DNA of 64,000 bases, from contig NZ_CP141184.1 in the NCBI RefSeq assembly GCF_035609205.1, positions 1,888,501-1,952,500 on the forward strand. The letters run 5' to 3'. The position numbers were made by a program, and so were the translations under genes. Every line of letters begins with the position of its first letter. Within the stretch, counting starts at the first letter, position 1. The notes beneath the pieces were generated by a model that was not told the origin of the DNA, did not search any database, and was given only the letters and a program-made list of their open reading frames with translations. The stretch is from Hymenobacter sp. GOD-10R. Its GTDB lineage: Bacteria > Bacteroidota > Bacteroidia > Cytophagales > Hymenobacteraceae. Positions 8,892 to 18,577 of this stretch are shown piece by piece.

Positions 8892-9312
8892 CTCGGCTAT
8901 ATAGCTGCTTCGCTCGACCGAGAGCCGCTTTTTACCCTTGAAGCGGCCAGTGTCAAAAGTGCTTTTCTCGACCGGTTTCAGCTCCTCGTCATCAACATGA
9001 CGGGCCGGTGTAGAGACACATACTTGTGTCTCGTCGTTGAACGACTGGCGTTAGAACGACACACCCTAGAACAACCTAGGTAAACAACATCAGCAACGAC
9101 GGAGACACAAGTATGTGCCTCTACATTGTCCTAGCATTACAGGAGGTCCGTGGAAGGCAAAGAAGCTAGGTGCTTGACCGCTCGGCGCCAGTTCTTGCAG
9201 GTTCAGGTCCCGAAAAACGCCATTCGGCAACATTGGTTTTAGGGGCCGCTATTGCGCTGGTAGTTTCGTGCCGTTATCAGTTCGCTTGGTATGGCGCTGG
9301 TAACGGCCTCCT
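8892..9312. other. Intergenic region of about 420 bases with a long inverted repeat
   Basis: The divergent space before the TonB receptor. The middle is occupied by the inverted repeat at 9010-9124, described separately. An 83-codon frame at 8832-9083 runs into the repeat and is rejected. I see no clear promoter. Confidence 0.5.
9010..9124. repeat. Long inverted repeat with GTAGAGACACATAC arms
   Basis: The left arm (9010-9039) begins GTAGAGACACATACTTG and ends GTCGTTG. The right arm (9094-9124) is its reverse complement apart from one substitution and one extra base. Each arm also holds a small self-complementary core, GACACATACTTGTGTC, so the element can fold as two hairpins or one long cruciform. 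Length, position and symmetry suggest a non-autonomous mobile hairpin. No transposase is linked to it here. Confidence 0.75.
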
Positions 9313-11859
9313 ATGAAAAAAACGATCCTCTGCCTAGCTCTGGCTAGTACTCCTCTCTTAACGAAAGCCCAAGCGCCCACGCCCGGCGGTGCTCCGCCTG
9401 CCGGGTTCACCCCGCCGACGGGCGCGCCTGCGCCTGCCCCAAAAGGCAGCGGCAAGCTCACAGGTACGGTCCTGGATGCGGCCACCAAGAAGCCCGTGCC
9501 CTTTGCCACGGTAGCGCTGCTGAACGTAGCCACCGGCAAAGCTGTGGATGGTACCGTGTGCGACGACGACGGCAAGTTAACCCTCAGCAGCATTGCCCCA
9601 GGCAGCTACACCGCGCAGGTCAGCTTTCTAGGTTACAAGCAGTTGGATAAAGTAGGACTGGTATTCACCGAGAAAGGCGAAGCTGTGAACCTAGGTCAGC
9701 TCACGCTTGCCAGCTCCACCACCCAGCTTGCGGAAGTGCGTGTGGAAGGCCAACGTGCTTTGATTGAGGAAAAAGTGGACCGCACCGTATACAACGCCGA
9801 AAAGGACGAAACCACCCGCGGCGGCGACGCCACCGACGTGCTCAAGCGCGTGCCACTGTTGAGCGTCGACCTCGACGGCAACGTGTCGTTGCGCGGCTCC
9901 AGCAATATCAAGGTACTCATCAACAACAAGCCAAGCACCATCGCGGCCAGCAACTTGGCCGACGCGCTGAAGCAGATTCCCGCCGACCAGATCAAGTCGG
10001 TGGAGGTGATTACCTCGCCTTCGGCCAAGTACGATGCGGAGGGCTCGGGCGGCATCATCAACATCATCACGAAGAAGGATAACCTACAGGGCAAGACGCT
10101 GGATATGCGTCTGAGCGGCGGTTTGCGCGGCTCCGACCTAGGTTTGAACGCGAGTTACAAGGTGGGCAAAATGGGCTTCTCGCTGGGTGGCGGCGGCCGC
10201 ACGGGCTATAACACGCCCGGCCACTTCAGCAACACCCAGCTCACCACCAATCCGCTCGACGGCAGCCAGCTACTCACCACCCAGGAGGCTGACACCCGCT
10301 CGCGTTACACCTTTGGGCGCTACAACTTTGGCTGGGATTACGACATCGACAAGCAAAACTCTTTATCGTTGGGCGCGCAGGTGGGCGTGCGCAACTTCAA
10401 CTCCTACCAATCGGGCCTGCTGACCCAAACCTATGCCAATGACGTGCTGCGCTCCAGCAGCTTGCGCAACGTGCGCGTGGCCGACGAAACGAACAACCTG
10501 GATGTAAATCTCACTTATACCCACCTATTTGAAAAGCCCCAGCACGAATTCAGCTTTCTCACGCTGTATAGCCGCACCAACGCCGCCAACAACTTCACCA
10601 ACAACATCCTAGGTTCGGACAACGGAACCGCGCGGCGCCTCAAAAACGAGAACGACAGCTACAACCAGGAAGTAACGGTGCAGGCCGACTACCAGGTGCC
10701 CATCGGCAAAAGCCAGCTGCTGGAGCTAGGTGGCAAGGATATCATGCGCCGGGTGCGCAGCGAGTATACGTACCTGTCGGCTGAGGGCGACAACGGCGAG
10801 TTCCTGCCGCTGGTGAGCAGCAACCTCTCCAACGTGTTTACTTACAACCAGAACGTGGCCGCCGCTTACGTGTCGTACACGCTCAACTTCCTGAAAAGCT
10901 ACACCCTGAAGGCCGGCACCCGCTACGAGCACACTACCATCGATGCCGACTTCCAGACGAACGAAACCGTGAGCCTGCCGTCGTACGGTGTGCTGGTGCC
11001 GAGCGTAAACCTGTCGCGTAAACTCAAGAACGGTAACTTGGTGAAAGTGGCCTACAACCGCCGCATTCAGCGTCCGTCGTTGCAGTTCCTGAACCCCAAC
11101 TTGCAGGCCTCGAACCCGCTGAGTGTGACCCAAGGCAATCCGCTGCTGCGTCCCGAGTACACCAACAACGTTGAGTTGTCATACAGCACGTTCTTGAAGA
11201 GCACGATGCTCAACTTTAGCGCCTTTGCTCGCAACACCACCGGCTCTATCCAGGCGGTACGCAGCGTGCTAGGCGGTGACACCATCCAGACGACTTACGC
11301 CAACATTGGGCAGGAAAAGGCCTACGGCCTCAGTGCCTTTGCAAACGTAAACCTTAATAACAAGCTCACGCTCAACGGCGGCCCCGACCTCTACTACGCC
11401 GTGCTGAATAACAACGTAAGCGACCCGCTTTACAACGCCAAAAACCGCGGCTGGGTAGTGAGTGGCCGCTTGTTTGGCAACTACACCTTCGCTAAAAACT
11501 GGGGCTTGCAATTCTTCGGCTTCTACCGTGGCCGGCAGGTGCAACTGCAAGGTTATCAAAGTGGTTTCGGCATCTACAGCCTCAACATCAAGCGCGACCT
11601 GTGGGACAAGAAAGGCAGCATCGGCTTCGGGGCCGAGAACTTCCTGACGCCGACCTACAAGATGCGCAACGAGATTGTGTCGCCGCTCATCACTCAGAAC
11701 AGCGTGAATGAAATGCGCATGCTCAGCTTCCGCGTGAACTTCAGCTACCGCATCGGCAAGCTGACCGTCGAGGCTCCGCGCCGCAAGAAATCCGTAAACA
11801 ACGACGACCTGAAAGGCGGTGGTAACCAAAGCACCACTCAGCCTGGCGGCGGAAGCTAG
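9313..11859 (+). CDS. TonB-dependent receptor, outer-membrane beta-barrel family
   Basis: 848 residues with a signal peptide (MKKTILCLALASTPLLTKAQA). A Pro/Gly/Ala-rich linker is followed by a carboxypeptidase regulatory-like domain (about 48-130, GTVLDAATKKPVPFATV). A plug follows (about 150-250, with DVLKRVPLLSVDLDGNVSLRG and SPSAKYDAEGSGGIINI), then a long barrel whose strands alternate aromatic and polar residues. The domain order is that of the outer membrane beta-barrel type-3 TonB receptors of Bacteroidota, which are not partnered with SusD. The ligand is unknown. A two-component pair lies downstream, but a 300-base gap with a large inverted repeat separates them. Confidence 0.9.
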   Translation: MKKTILCLALASTPLLTKAQAPTPGGAPPAGFTPPTGAPAPAPKGSGKLTGTVLDAATKKPVPFATVALLNVATGKAVDGTVCDDDGKLTLSSIAPGSYTAQVSFLGYKQLDKVGLVFTEKGEAVNLGQLTLASSTTQLAEVRVEGQRALIEEKVDRTVYNAEKDETTRGGDATDVLKRVPLLSVDLDGNVSLRGSSNIKVLINNKPSTIAASNLADALKQIPADQIKSVEVITSPSAKYDAEGSGGIINIITKKDNLQGKTLDMRLSGGLRGSDLGLNASYKVGKMGFSLGGGGRTGYNTPGHFSNTQLTTNPLDGSQLLTTQEADTRSRYTFGRYNFGWDYDIDKQNSLSLGAQVGVRNFNSYQSGLLTQTYANDVLRSSSLRNVRVADETNNLDVNLTYTHLFEKPQHEFSFLTLYSRTNAANNFTNNILGSDNGTARRLKNENDSYNQEVTVQADYQVPIGKSQLLELGGKDIMRRVRSEYTYLSAEGDNGEFLPLVSSNLSNVFTYNQNVAAAYVSYTLNFLKSYTLKAGTRYEHTTIDADFQTNETVSLPSYGVLVPSVNLSRKLKNGNLVKVAYNRRIQRPSLQFLNPNLQASNPLSVTQGNPLLRPEYTNNVELSYSTFLKSTMLNFSAFARNTTGSIQAVRSVLGGDTIQTTYANIGQEKAYGLSAFANVNLNNKLTLNGGPDLYYAVLNNNVSDPLYNAKNRGWVVSGRLFGNYTFAKNWGLQFFGFYRGRQVQLQGYQSGFGIYSLNIKRDLWDKKGSIGFGAENFLTPTYKMRNEIVSPLITQNSVNEMRMLSFRVNFSYRIGKLTVEAPRRKKSVNNDDLKGGGNQSTTQPGGGS

Positions 11860-11872
11860 GTGCGTTCTGGAA

Positions 11873-12047
11873 GGGCGCCTCACCCCCCAACCCCCTCTCC
11901 GAAAAGGAGAGGGGGAGCCTTTACCGAGCTGTTAGCTAGTAGCCGTTAGCTCTTGTTCTAAAAACTAATAGCTATAAGCCATTAGCTAGCAGCTAAGTCG
12001 TTTGGCTCCCCTCTCCTTTTCGGAGAGGGGCTGGGGGTGAGGCGCCC
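11873..12047. repeat. Large inverted repeat with a nested hairpin in each arm
   Basis: The left arm (about 11873-11919) contains GGCGCCTCACCCCC and CCCCCTCTCC-GAAA-AGGAGAGGGGG. The right arm (about 12003-12047) is close to its reverse complement and ends in GGGGGTGAGGCGCC. Between them is a run of TTAGCTAGTAGCC-like words that is itself partly self-complementary. The whole 175-base element could form a cruciform with hairpin-bearing arms. The same CCCCTCTC/GAGAGGGG theme occurs at 24082-24127, and a comparable element at 52133-52286. Confidence 0.8.
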
Positions 12048-12160
12048 CGCGCGAATAGACCACAAAAATGCTCTAGCTTGTAGCCGCTCAGTAGCTCGGG
12101 GTTTATGCCTCTGACTATGAGTGAAACATACTCACAGCTAGGTCTGTACCATTTAGCTAC

Positions 12161-13273
12161 ATGCCTCTCCCCACAGATACCTACCGCCTGAGCAGTCGCC
12201 AGAAATGGAAGCTAGCCCTGAGCCTAATCATCATTTATTACCCCATCCTGACCTACGTCAACTTTCCGGAGTGGGACCGTAGCTGGACCGGTGTTCAGCG
12301 CAGTCTGCCAATGTTCTTCGTTGGTATTGTGGTCACGGTGCTGTTCTATTTTGTGTGGCTCAACTTGGTCGAGTGGATTCAGCACCGGCTGTTTGGCTGG
12401 TTTGGTGAAGATTTTCTGTTGGAGCTGAAAGTGCCGGCGCAGCTAACCACGCTCGTTATTTCGATGGCATTAGCTGCCGCTTTCATTATCGCTTACAGCA
12501 GCGTCATGTTTCTGATAAGCAGAGCGTTGCCGCATGTTGAGCACCGGCCACCCAAGATGGCGTTCAGCCCGGAACATATATCGCTGTTTCGGCGGGCTAA
12601 CGAAGGCTTTTTTCTGATGCTGATGCTGTCGGCGTTTTACCTAATTGCCAATAGCCGGGCCTTGCTGCGGGTGCGCGCCTTTCACCAGCGCACCGAGCAG
12701 CTGGAAAATGAAAACCTGCAAGCCCAATTTGCGGCCCTCAAAAACCAAGTGAACCCGCACTTCTTGTTTAACAGCCTCAGCATCTTGTCGTCGCTGGTGT
12801 ACGTGGATGCGGAGCTATCGGAGAAGTTTATCGATCAGCTTTCCCGCTCGTACCGCTACACCTTGGAGCAGAAAGACAACGACTTAGTGCCGCTCAGCAC
12901 CGAGCTGGATTTTATTAAGTCGTACACGTTCTTGCTCAAAATTCGCTTCGAGGAGAAGTTCGATGTGATGCTGGAAGTGCCCGAGACCGACCGGCAACAC
13001 TACCGCGTGGCGCCTCTTACCTTGCAGCTACTCGTGGAGAATGCCGTGAAGCACAACCAGATGTCGGCCGAGCACCCGCTTATCGTGCATATCAGCAGCG
13101 AAAACCAGGAACTAGTGGTGCGCAACAGCCTCCAGCGTCGCCCGACCGTGGCGGCCTCGACGGGGCTAGGTCTGCAAAACATCCTGAATCGCTACCGCCT
13201 CCTTACGCCACGCCCCGTGCGGATTGAGGAAACCGACGACACCTTTGTGGTTCGCATTCCGCTTTTAGCATGA
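12161..13273 (+). CDS. LytS-type sensor histidine kinase
   Basis: 370 residues. Four hydrophobic segments (about 18-34, 50-70, 95-120, 148-165) are followed by a short coiled coil (QRTEQLENENLQAQFAALKNQ). The His_kinase domain comes next, with phosphoacceptor His200 in NQVNPHFLFNSL. The C-terminal ATPase part shows the N box (LLVENAVKHN) and a glycine box (STGLGLQNILNRY). No extracellular sensor domain is evident, so the signal is probably sensed in or near the membrane. The stop overlaps the start of the response regulator by four bases (ATGA), so the two are translationally coupled. Confidence 0.93.
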   Translation: MPLPTDTYRLSSRQKWKLALSLIIIYYPILTYVNFPEWDRSWTGVQRSLPMFFVGIVVTVLFYFVWLNLVEWIQHRLFGWFGEDFLLELKVPAQLTTLVISMALAAAFIIAYSSVMFLISRALPHVEHRPPKMAFSPEHISLFRRANEGFFLMLMLSAFYLIANSRALLRVRAFHQRTEQLENENLQAQFAALKNQVNPHFLFNSLSILSSLVYVDAELSEKFIDQLSRSYRYTLEQKDNDLVPLSTELDFIKSYTFLLKIRFEEKFDVMLEVPETDRQHYRVAPLTLQLLVENAVKHNQMSAEHPLIVHISSENQELVVRNSLQRRPTVAASTGLGLQNILNRYRLLTPRPVRIEETDDTFVVRIPLLA

Positions 13274-14028
13274 GAGTACTCATCATTGAAGACGAAAATC
13301 TGACGGCCCGCCGGCTCGAAGGTCAACTGCTCAAGTACGACCCTAGCATCGAGGTGCTCGACCGGCTGCCGTCGGTGACGAAGGCGGTGGCGTGGCTGCG
13401 CACCCACCCGGCGCCCGACCTGCTATTCCTCGACATTCACCTGGAAGACGACCTAGGTTTCCGCATCTTCGAACAGGTGCAGGTGAGCACGCCCGTCATC
13501 TTCACCACAGCCTACGACGAGTACATGATCCAGGCCTTCAAGGTGAACAGTATTGATTACCTGCTCAAGCCAGTTAACTACGACGACTTAGCGGCGGCCA
13601 TCGAGAAGTACAAAGCGCTACGCCAGCACTTCGCCGCCCCCGATTTGTCGGCCCTGTTACAACTGGTAACCAAGCCCGCTGAGCCTGCCTACCGCGACCG
13701 GTTCATGGTGAGCATCGGTCCCAAGCTGCGCAGCGTGGAAGTGGCCGACATTGCCTACTTTTTCCTCGAAGAAAAAGTCGTTTTCCTGACCACGCAGCAA
13801 GGCTCCATGCTGCCCCTCGAATACAGCCTCGATAAGCTCACCCAACTGCTCAACCCCCGGCAGTTTTTTCGGGTGAGCCGGCAATATCTCGTGAGCCTAG
13901 GTTCCATCGATTCTATTCACACTTACTCCGCCGGCAAGCTCCGGCTAGAGCTGCGCCCCACGCCCCGCCACGAGGTGTTCGTGAGCGGTGATAGGGTGAC
14001 GGATTTTAAGGATTGGCTGGGGCGGTAG
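13270..14028 (+). CDS. LytTR-family response regulator
   Basis: 252 residues. The receiver domain (about 1-120) has the acidic pair near residues 8-9, phosphoacceptor Asp55 in LLFLDIHL, the Thr in IFTTAYDEY, and Lys in LLKPVNYDDL. A LytTR DNA-binding domain follows (about 145-250; FFLEEKVVFLTTQQG, FFRVSRQYLVSLGSI, and VSGDRVTDFKDWL). It is phosphorylated by the overlapping LytS-type kinase and binds DNA as a transcription factor. Target genes are unknown; a TonB receptor lies upstream and a SusC/SusD pair downstream. Confidence 0.94.
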   Translation: MRVLIIEDENLTARRLEGQLLKYDPSIEVLDRLPSVTKAVAWLRTHPAPDLLFLDIHLEDDLGFRIFEQVQVSTPVIFTTAYDEYMIQAFKVNSIDYLLKPVNYDDLAAAIEKYKALRQHFAAPDLSALLQLVTKPAEPAYRDRFMVSIGPKLRSVEVADIAYFFLEEKVVFLTTQQGSMLPLEYSLDKLTQLLNPRQFFRVSRQYLVSLGSIDSIHTYSAGKLRLELRPTPRHEVFVSGDRVTDFKDWLGR

Positions 14029-14065
14029 CTAGGTTTGCTGCTGAAACCACTTTTGCTTGTAACAT

Positions 14066-14104
14066 AAAAAAGCCCGCGCCGACGAACTGGCACGGGCTTT
14101 TTGC
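14066..14104. terminator. Bidirectional intrinsic terminator
   Basis: AAAAAAGCCCG pairs with CGGGCTTTTT around a short GC-rich interior. It sits between the converging LytTR and SusD-like genes and can serve both. Confidence 0.85.
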
Positions 14105-14121
14105 TTGAACCTAGCTTTGAA

Positions 14122-15480
14122 TTAGATAGCTGGGTCGGCAGGCGTGTTCGTGTTATTTACCCGCTCTTGCTGTGGATAGGGGTAGAAGTTCCGCGTGCGC
14201 TCAACCAAGCTGGCGGGCGGTGCAGGCCGGCCGAAACGGCGGCTATCTTCTAGCCGTTGCCCGCTGAGGTAAAGCTCGGCGCAGCGCTGCTTGTACACTT
14301 CCAATAACAACGCATCAACCGTTTCTGGACCGGAGTAGGCAGGTAAGCCAGGGTGCACTAAGAACGGGTCACCTGAGGTTTGGGTGCGCACTGCATTAAT
14401 GTCTACCAGCGCGGCCGCTAGGTCGGGGGTAGCTTGGCGCAGGTAAGTTTCAGCCCGAATCAAGCGCATCTCATCCGGCAAGTACGTAGGGATTTCCGCA
14501 GTTTGGGACGTAAAGAAACCAGCCAACAAGCGTACGTTGTCGGTGCTGCCGTTGGTGCTATTCACGGTAGTAGGTCCTGCGAGATAAAAGTCCAACCGCT
14601 TATCGCCAGGAATTACCAAGGCTGCCGGCAGACCTAGGTTTTCGCGGGAGCGAAAGTTGCCGGTACCCACAACGGCAGTTGTCGTGACCACATTCTGGAA
14701 GATAGGGTTTGGCGACTGCGCCGAATAAGTAAAGGTAGAACGAGCCGTTAGGTTCACCAGGTTGGCCGCCGTACGAGCCGCCGCATAGTTGCCCGCCCGT
14801 AGGTTGAAGCGGGCGCGGTAGGCCTGCACCGTGTTTGGTAAGTTAAAGGTACTACCGAGCACCTGCGTACTGAAATCCGTCGGAATGGGGTTGGCTGCTA
14901 GCTCCTGGGTAGCTAGGTCGAGCAAGCGGACGGCCTCCGTCAGCAATGCTTGACGGGTCACGAATGGGGGCGCCGTGAGAGAAGTGGTAATGGGCCCTTG
15001 CTCGAAGCCTTGCGCAATACCTGCCAAAGCGGCGGCCTTAAACAAATACGCATGGGCCAGCACGGCACTACGCGCCGGCGCCTCGGCCGAGAGGGTAGCA
15101 GGAGCTGCATTCAGAATCTGGTCGGCCACAAGGATCACGCGGTAGCAACGGGCATACAGCGCGGTCACGTTGCCGTTGTTGGGGGGCAGCAGCGTACCGC
15201 CTTGTTCTATTTCGGTGATGTTGGTAAAGGTGGTTACGCCTTTTAACTCGCGGGCGGTGGTGCCAGTCGTGAGGATGATTGGCTCTAGTGCCGACGTGGA
15301 GTATACCTGACGCAGACCGATACTAAGAGCATACAAACCCTCGCGGGTATTTAGGGTGCGGTCTTCGTCGCTGGCGTTGGGGTTCGGTAAGTCGAGGCTA
15401 CAGGCACTGGCAAACAAAAGCCCGGCACCAAGCAGCAGGCGCGCGGCGAAAGCACGCGGCCGGGTAGAAATAAGCTTCAT
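14122..15480 (-). CDS. SusD/RagB-like outer-membrane lipoprotein
   Basis: 452 residues. The signal ends in a lipobox (LLFASAC, Cys27) followed by SLDLPNPNASDE. SusD-family marks include the tetratricopeptide-like helical repeats, the MRLIRAETYLR segment followed by LVDINAVRTQ, and the C-terminal LLEVYKQRCAELYLSGQRLEDSRRFGRP block. SusD proteins cap the SusC channel and bind the ligand at the cell surface. It lies 49 bases downstream of the SusC gene on the same strand, the usual order. No glycosidase or peptidase is adjacent, so the nutrient is not indicated. Confidence 0.9.
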   Translation of the reverse strand: MKLISTRPRAFAARLLLGAGLLFASACSLDLPNPNASDEDRTLNTREGLYALSIGLRQVYSTSALEPIILTTGTTARELKGVTTFTNITEIEQGGTLLPPNNGNVTALYARCYRVILVADQILNAAPATLSAEAPARSAVLAHAYLFKAAALAGIAQGFEQGPITTSLTAPPFVTRQALLTEAVRLLDLATQELAANPIPTDFSTQVLGSTFNLPNTVQAYRARFNLRAGNYAAARTAANLVNLTARSTFTYSAQSPNPIFQNVVTTTAVVGTGNFRSRENLGLPAALVIPGDKRLDFYLAGPTTVNSTNGSTDNVRLLAGFFTSQTAEIPTYLPDEMRLIRAETYLRQATPDLAAALVDINAVRTQTSGDPFLVHPGLPAYSGPETVDALLLEVYKQRCAELYLSGQRLEDSRRFGRPAPPASLVERTRNFYPYPQQERVNNTNTPADPAI

Positions 15481-15529
15481 ATCAACAGGAAGTTAACGTT
15501 TGAGAAAACCAAGTATGGTGCGTACTTGG

Positions 15530-18500
15530 CTAGAAAGTGGCATTAAAGCCTACTGACACGGAGCGTGGAATCGGTACTTCCACGAAGTCAAAACCCCGTA
15601 CGGCATTGCTCTGCCCGGCAGCATTCACCTCAGGGTCGTAGCCACTATAATTCGTGAATACTAAGAGGTTGCGGCCCGCTACCGACAAGCGCAAATCGCG
15701 CAGCCCGAGCACCTTGGGCTTGATGAGGTAACTGATAGATGCTTCGCGCAGTTTCACGAAAGAGCCATCTTCGATCCAGCGGTCGAAGGTATTGTAAATG
15801 GCGGCGCTGGTGCCCTTCGGTACCTCGCCGCGCAGCTCAGGCTCGTAGCCAGCTAGGCCGCCGTACAAGTCGCGGCTACCCACGCGGTTAGTGAAGTTGA
15901 ACACGTCAAAATCCTGCTGGGTGTCGAATTGCAGGCGGAAGGAGAGACGGTTGTCGAGCAAACTCACTTCGTTGATGAGCGAAGCGATATAGCGAGGATT
16001 TGGGTCACCGATTACCCCGTTGAGCAGTGTGCCGGAGGGCTGACCATCGTTGCCGCGCTGAGGCGTATTGGCCTGTCCAAAAGTACCCTGAACACCTCGC
16101 TCGCGCTGGGGTAAGCCCGCCGGTGTAAGCAGCAGCGAACCATCAGGGTTACGCGCCGAGTAGCCACCGTAGTAGGTGCCGAGTGGTTTGCCTTCCACCC
16201 CAGCTACCAGGCCGAAACCGTTGGGGAACGTAACCAAGCCGTTCGGGATGTCCGTGATGCGGTTCTTGTTGTGCGTGAAGGTGCCAGTGACGGTCCATGT
16301 CACGGCTTTCGTCTTCACGGCGGTGCCGCGTACCAGCAACTCAATGCCCTGGTTGCGCATGTTGCCAATGTTATCGAAGCGGTTGAGGTAGCCGCTGCTC
16401 AGATTCAGGTCACGGGCCAGGAGCAGGTCGCGTACGCGCTTGTTGTAGTACGAAAACTCAATGCCCACCCGGTCGCCAAATAAGCTAAGGTCGGTGCCGA
16501 CCTCAAACTCAGCTTGCCGCTCAGGCTTCAGGGCGGTGTTGCCCAGCAGCGTCGAGTTGAGCAGGCCTGGCAGGGAGCCCGCTACCACCGGGTTGTAGTT
16601 GGTGAATCGGTCGTAGGGGCCAATTGCGGTGAGGTTGCCTGCTTGTCCGTATGAGGCGCGTAGCTTGAGTTGCGGCAACAGCGTACCTAGGCTGCTTTCT
16701 TTCCAGAAGCTTTCTTCCGACAGCACGTAGGCGCCGCTCACCTTCGGGTAGTACTGCGTCCGAACATCGATACCATACACCGAAGCCGCATCTACGCGAA
16801 TGGCACCCGTCAGGAACAGGCGGTTGCCGAGTCCAAAGGTTTGCTGAGCGAAAGCCCCACGGATTGTACGCTCCGAGCGGAATTCTCCCGACACAGCAAT
16901 GCCATTGGAGGTAGTTTGGATGATGGGCGCTAGCACGGTGCTCTGCAACGAAGTCGAGAAGTTGCGCTGAAACTGAAGCGTACCGCCCACTGTGGTTGTG
17001 CTCGTTAGCCACGGTGTGAAGTCGCGTCGGTAGCTGAGGGTCAAGTCGTTGTTTGTTAGCAGCGACGTTTGGTCGGCGCGCCGGGCTAGGCCGGTGCTGT
17101 AGGTTGGGGCGGTGCTAGGATTGGGGATGTAGCCGGTAGCCAGCTGCGTGCTAGCATCATACCCCAATACATAGTCAATCGTGAAGCCCGCGAAAGGGGT
17201 GATGTTAACCTGCGCATCGCCGATAAAGCGCGAGGTGCGCTGGCGGAAGTTGAAGCGGTTGATGGCTTCCAGTGGGTTGGTGCGGGTGATGTTCAGCGCC
17301 GTACTCGGGTAAACTCCGCTGGCAGGATTGGGGCTAGGGTCAATGAAGTTGTTGGAGAAAATGAAACCCGTCAGGGCACCATAAGCTTCGTTGATACCGC
17401 CGTTAGGTACCTCGCGGCTCTGGCTCAAGGTGTAGTTGGCACCCGCGCTGAGGCTGATCTTCGAACCTAGGTTCTGCTGGATGCGCACCCGGCCACCGCC
17501 CCGGTTGAAGTCGGTGTTGTCGACGATACCCTGGTTGCGGAAGTAGTTGCCCGAGGCAAAATACTTGGTGGAGCTGGTACCGCCCGTTAGCGACACATAG
17601 TTATCGGTACCCACAGCGGTGCGGAAGATGCGGTCCTGGTAGTCGTAGCGCTGCACCGGCTCCTGGGTCAGATCGGTATTAGCAGTGCTGGTAAAGCGAA
17701 ACGGATAGTCGTTGTAGTCCAGCTTCTTCCGGATTCGCGAGGTCAGAAACTGCGACGATACGGTTACCTGCGGGGCGCCGTCGCGGCCGCGCTTGGTGAA
17801 AATCTGCACCACGCCGTTGGAAGCCCGCGAGCCATAGATGGCGGCAGCCGCAGCTCCCTTAATCACCTCGATGCGCTCCACATCGTTGGGACTAATATCA
17901 ACGAGGCGGTTTTGGGCGTAGCCACCTAGGTCTAGGAGTTGGGGCGAGTCGTTGTTGACAATCACGCCGTCGATGATGTAGAGCGGGTCGGAGGAACCGG
18001 CTACGGTGCTAGGTCCGCGCAGGCGCACCGAGATGCCGCCGGCGGGGTTGCCCGAGTTCTGGGTAATCTGCACGCCGGCAAATTTGCCCTGCAACGCCTG
18101 GTCAATCTGGGTGGGCACGGTGGTGCGCAGCTCGTCGCCACTCACCGTGGCGATGGTGTTGCCGAGCTGGCGCTTGCTGGTGGCTACCGAAGTGCCGGTC
18201 ACCACCACTTCGTTTAGGCCGACTTGGTCTTCGCGCAAGGCTAGGTCGGGTACAGCTACGGTTGTTTCCGTAGCCAGCGTGAGGGTCGTACGCTGGGGGC
18301 GTGAGCCGATGGAGCTGGCTTCAAGCTGGTAGGTGCCAGGGGCTAGGCTGGCCGTTAGCTCGAAGCGGCCGTCGGTATTGGTGCTGGCGCCCAGTACGGT
18401 ATTGAGGACGCGCACGGTGGCGCCGGGCAGTGGGTCGCCGCCGGCGTTGGTGACGCGGCCTCGGAGCAAATAGCGTGTGGTCTGGCCCGCTGCCGGTCCA

Positions 18501-18577
18501 CCCACCAGGGTGAGCAGCAACAGCAGCGGTCCGATGAGCCAGCTTCGCCGGCTCAGAACGGGGTACAGGTATGGCAT
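15530..18577 (-). CDS. SusC/RagA TonB-linked outer-membrane protein
   Basis: 1015 residues from the ATG at 18577. I prefer this start because it leads directly into a signal peptide (RRSWLIGPLLLLLTLVGG); the longer frame from 18655 adds residues with no export character. A carboxypeptidase regulatory-like domain (about 38-115; RGRVTNAGGDPLPGATV) is followed by the SusC plug (VVVTGTSVATSKRQLG, IDGVIVNND, IEVIKGAAAAAIYGSRASNG) and a C-terminal TonB barrel ending in aromatic F. It forms the transport channel with the downstream SusD partner. A possible -7 element on the minus strand (about 18651-18660) lies upstream. Confidence 0.93.
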   Translation of the reverse strand: MPYLYPVLSRRSWLIGPLLLLLTLVGGPAAGQTTRYLLRGRVTNAGGDPLPGATVRVLNTVLGASTNTDGRFELTASLAPGTYQLEASSIGSRPQRTTLTLATETTVAVPDLALREDQVGLNEVVVTGTSVATSKRQLGNTIATVSGDELRTTVPTQIDQALQGKFAGVQITQNSGNPAGGISVRLRGPSTVAGSSDPLYIIDGVIVNNDSPQLLDLGGYAQNRLVDISPNDVERIEVIKGAAAAAIYGSRASNGVVQIFTKRGRDGAPQVTVSSQFLTSRIRKKLDYNDYPFRFTSTANTDLTQEPVQRYDYQDRIFRTAVGTDNYVSLTGGTSSTKYFASGNYFRNQGIVDNTDFNRGGGRVRIQQNLGSKISLSAGANYTLSQSREVPNGGINEAYGALTGFIFSNNFIDPSPNPASGVYPSTALNITRTNPLEAINRFNFRQRTSRFIGDAQVNITPFAGFTIDYVLGYDASTQLATGYIPNPSTAPTYSTGLARRADQTSLLTNNDLTLSYRRDFTPWLTSTTTVGGTLQFQRNFSTSLQSTVLAPIIQTTSNGIAVSGEFRSERTIRGAFAQQTFGLGNRLFLTGAIRVDAASVYGIDVRTQYYPKVSGAYVLSEESFWKESSLGTLLPQLKLRASYGQAGNLTAIGPYDRFTNYNPVVAGSLPGLLNSTLLGNTALKPERQAEFEVGTDLSLFGDRVGIEFSYYNKRVRDLLLARDLNLSSGYLNRFDNIGNMRNQGIELLVRGTAVKTKAVTWTVTGTFTHNKNRITDIPNGLVTFPNGFGLVAGVEGKPLGTYYGGYSARNPDGSLLLTPAGLPQRERGVQGTFGQANTPQRGNDGQPSGTLLNGVIGDPNPRYIASLINEVSLLDNRLSFRLQFDTQQDFDVFNFTNRVGSRDLYGGLAGYEPELRGEVPKGTSAAIYNTFDRWIEDGSFVKLREASISYLIKPKVLGLRDLRLSVAGRNLLVFTNYSGYDPEVNAAGQSNAVRGFDFVEVPIPRSVSVGFNATF

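Noticed and set aside
8832..9083. 83-codon plus-strand frame
   Set aside because: It runs into the inverted repeat at 9010-9124 and has no protein-like features.
14122..18577. Polysaccharide utilisation locus in the strict sense
   Set aside because: SusC and SusD are clear but no glycosidase, lyase or anti-sigma partner is adjacent, so a glycan substrate cannot be claimed.
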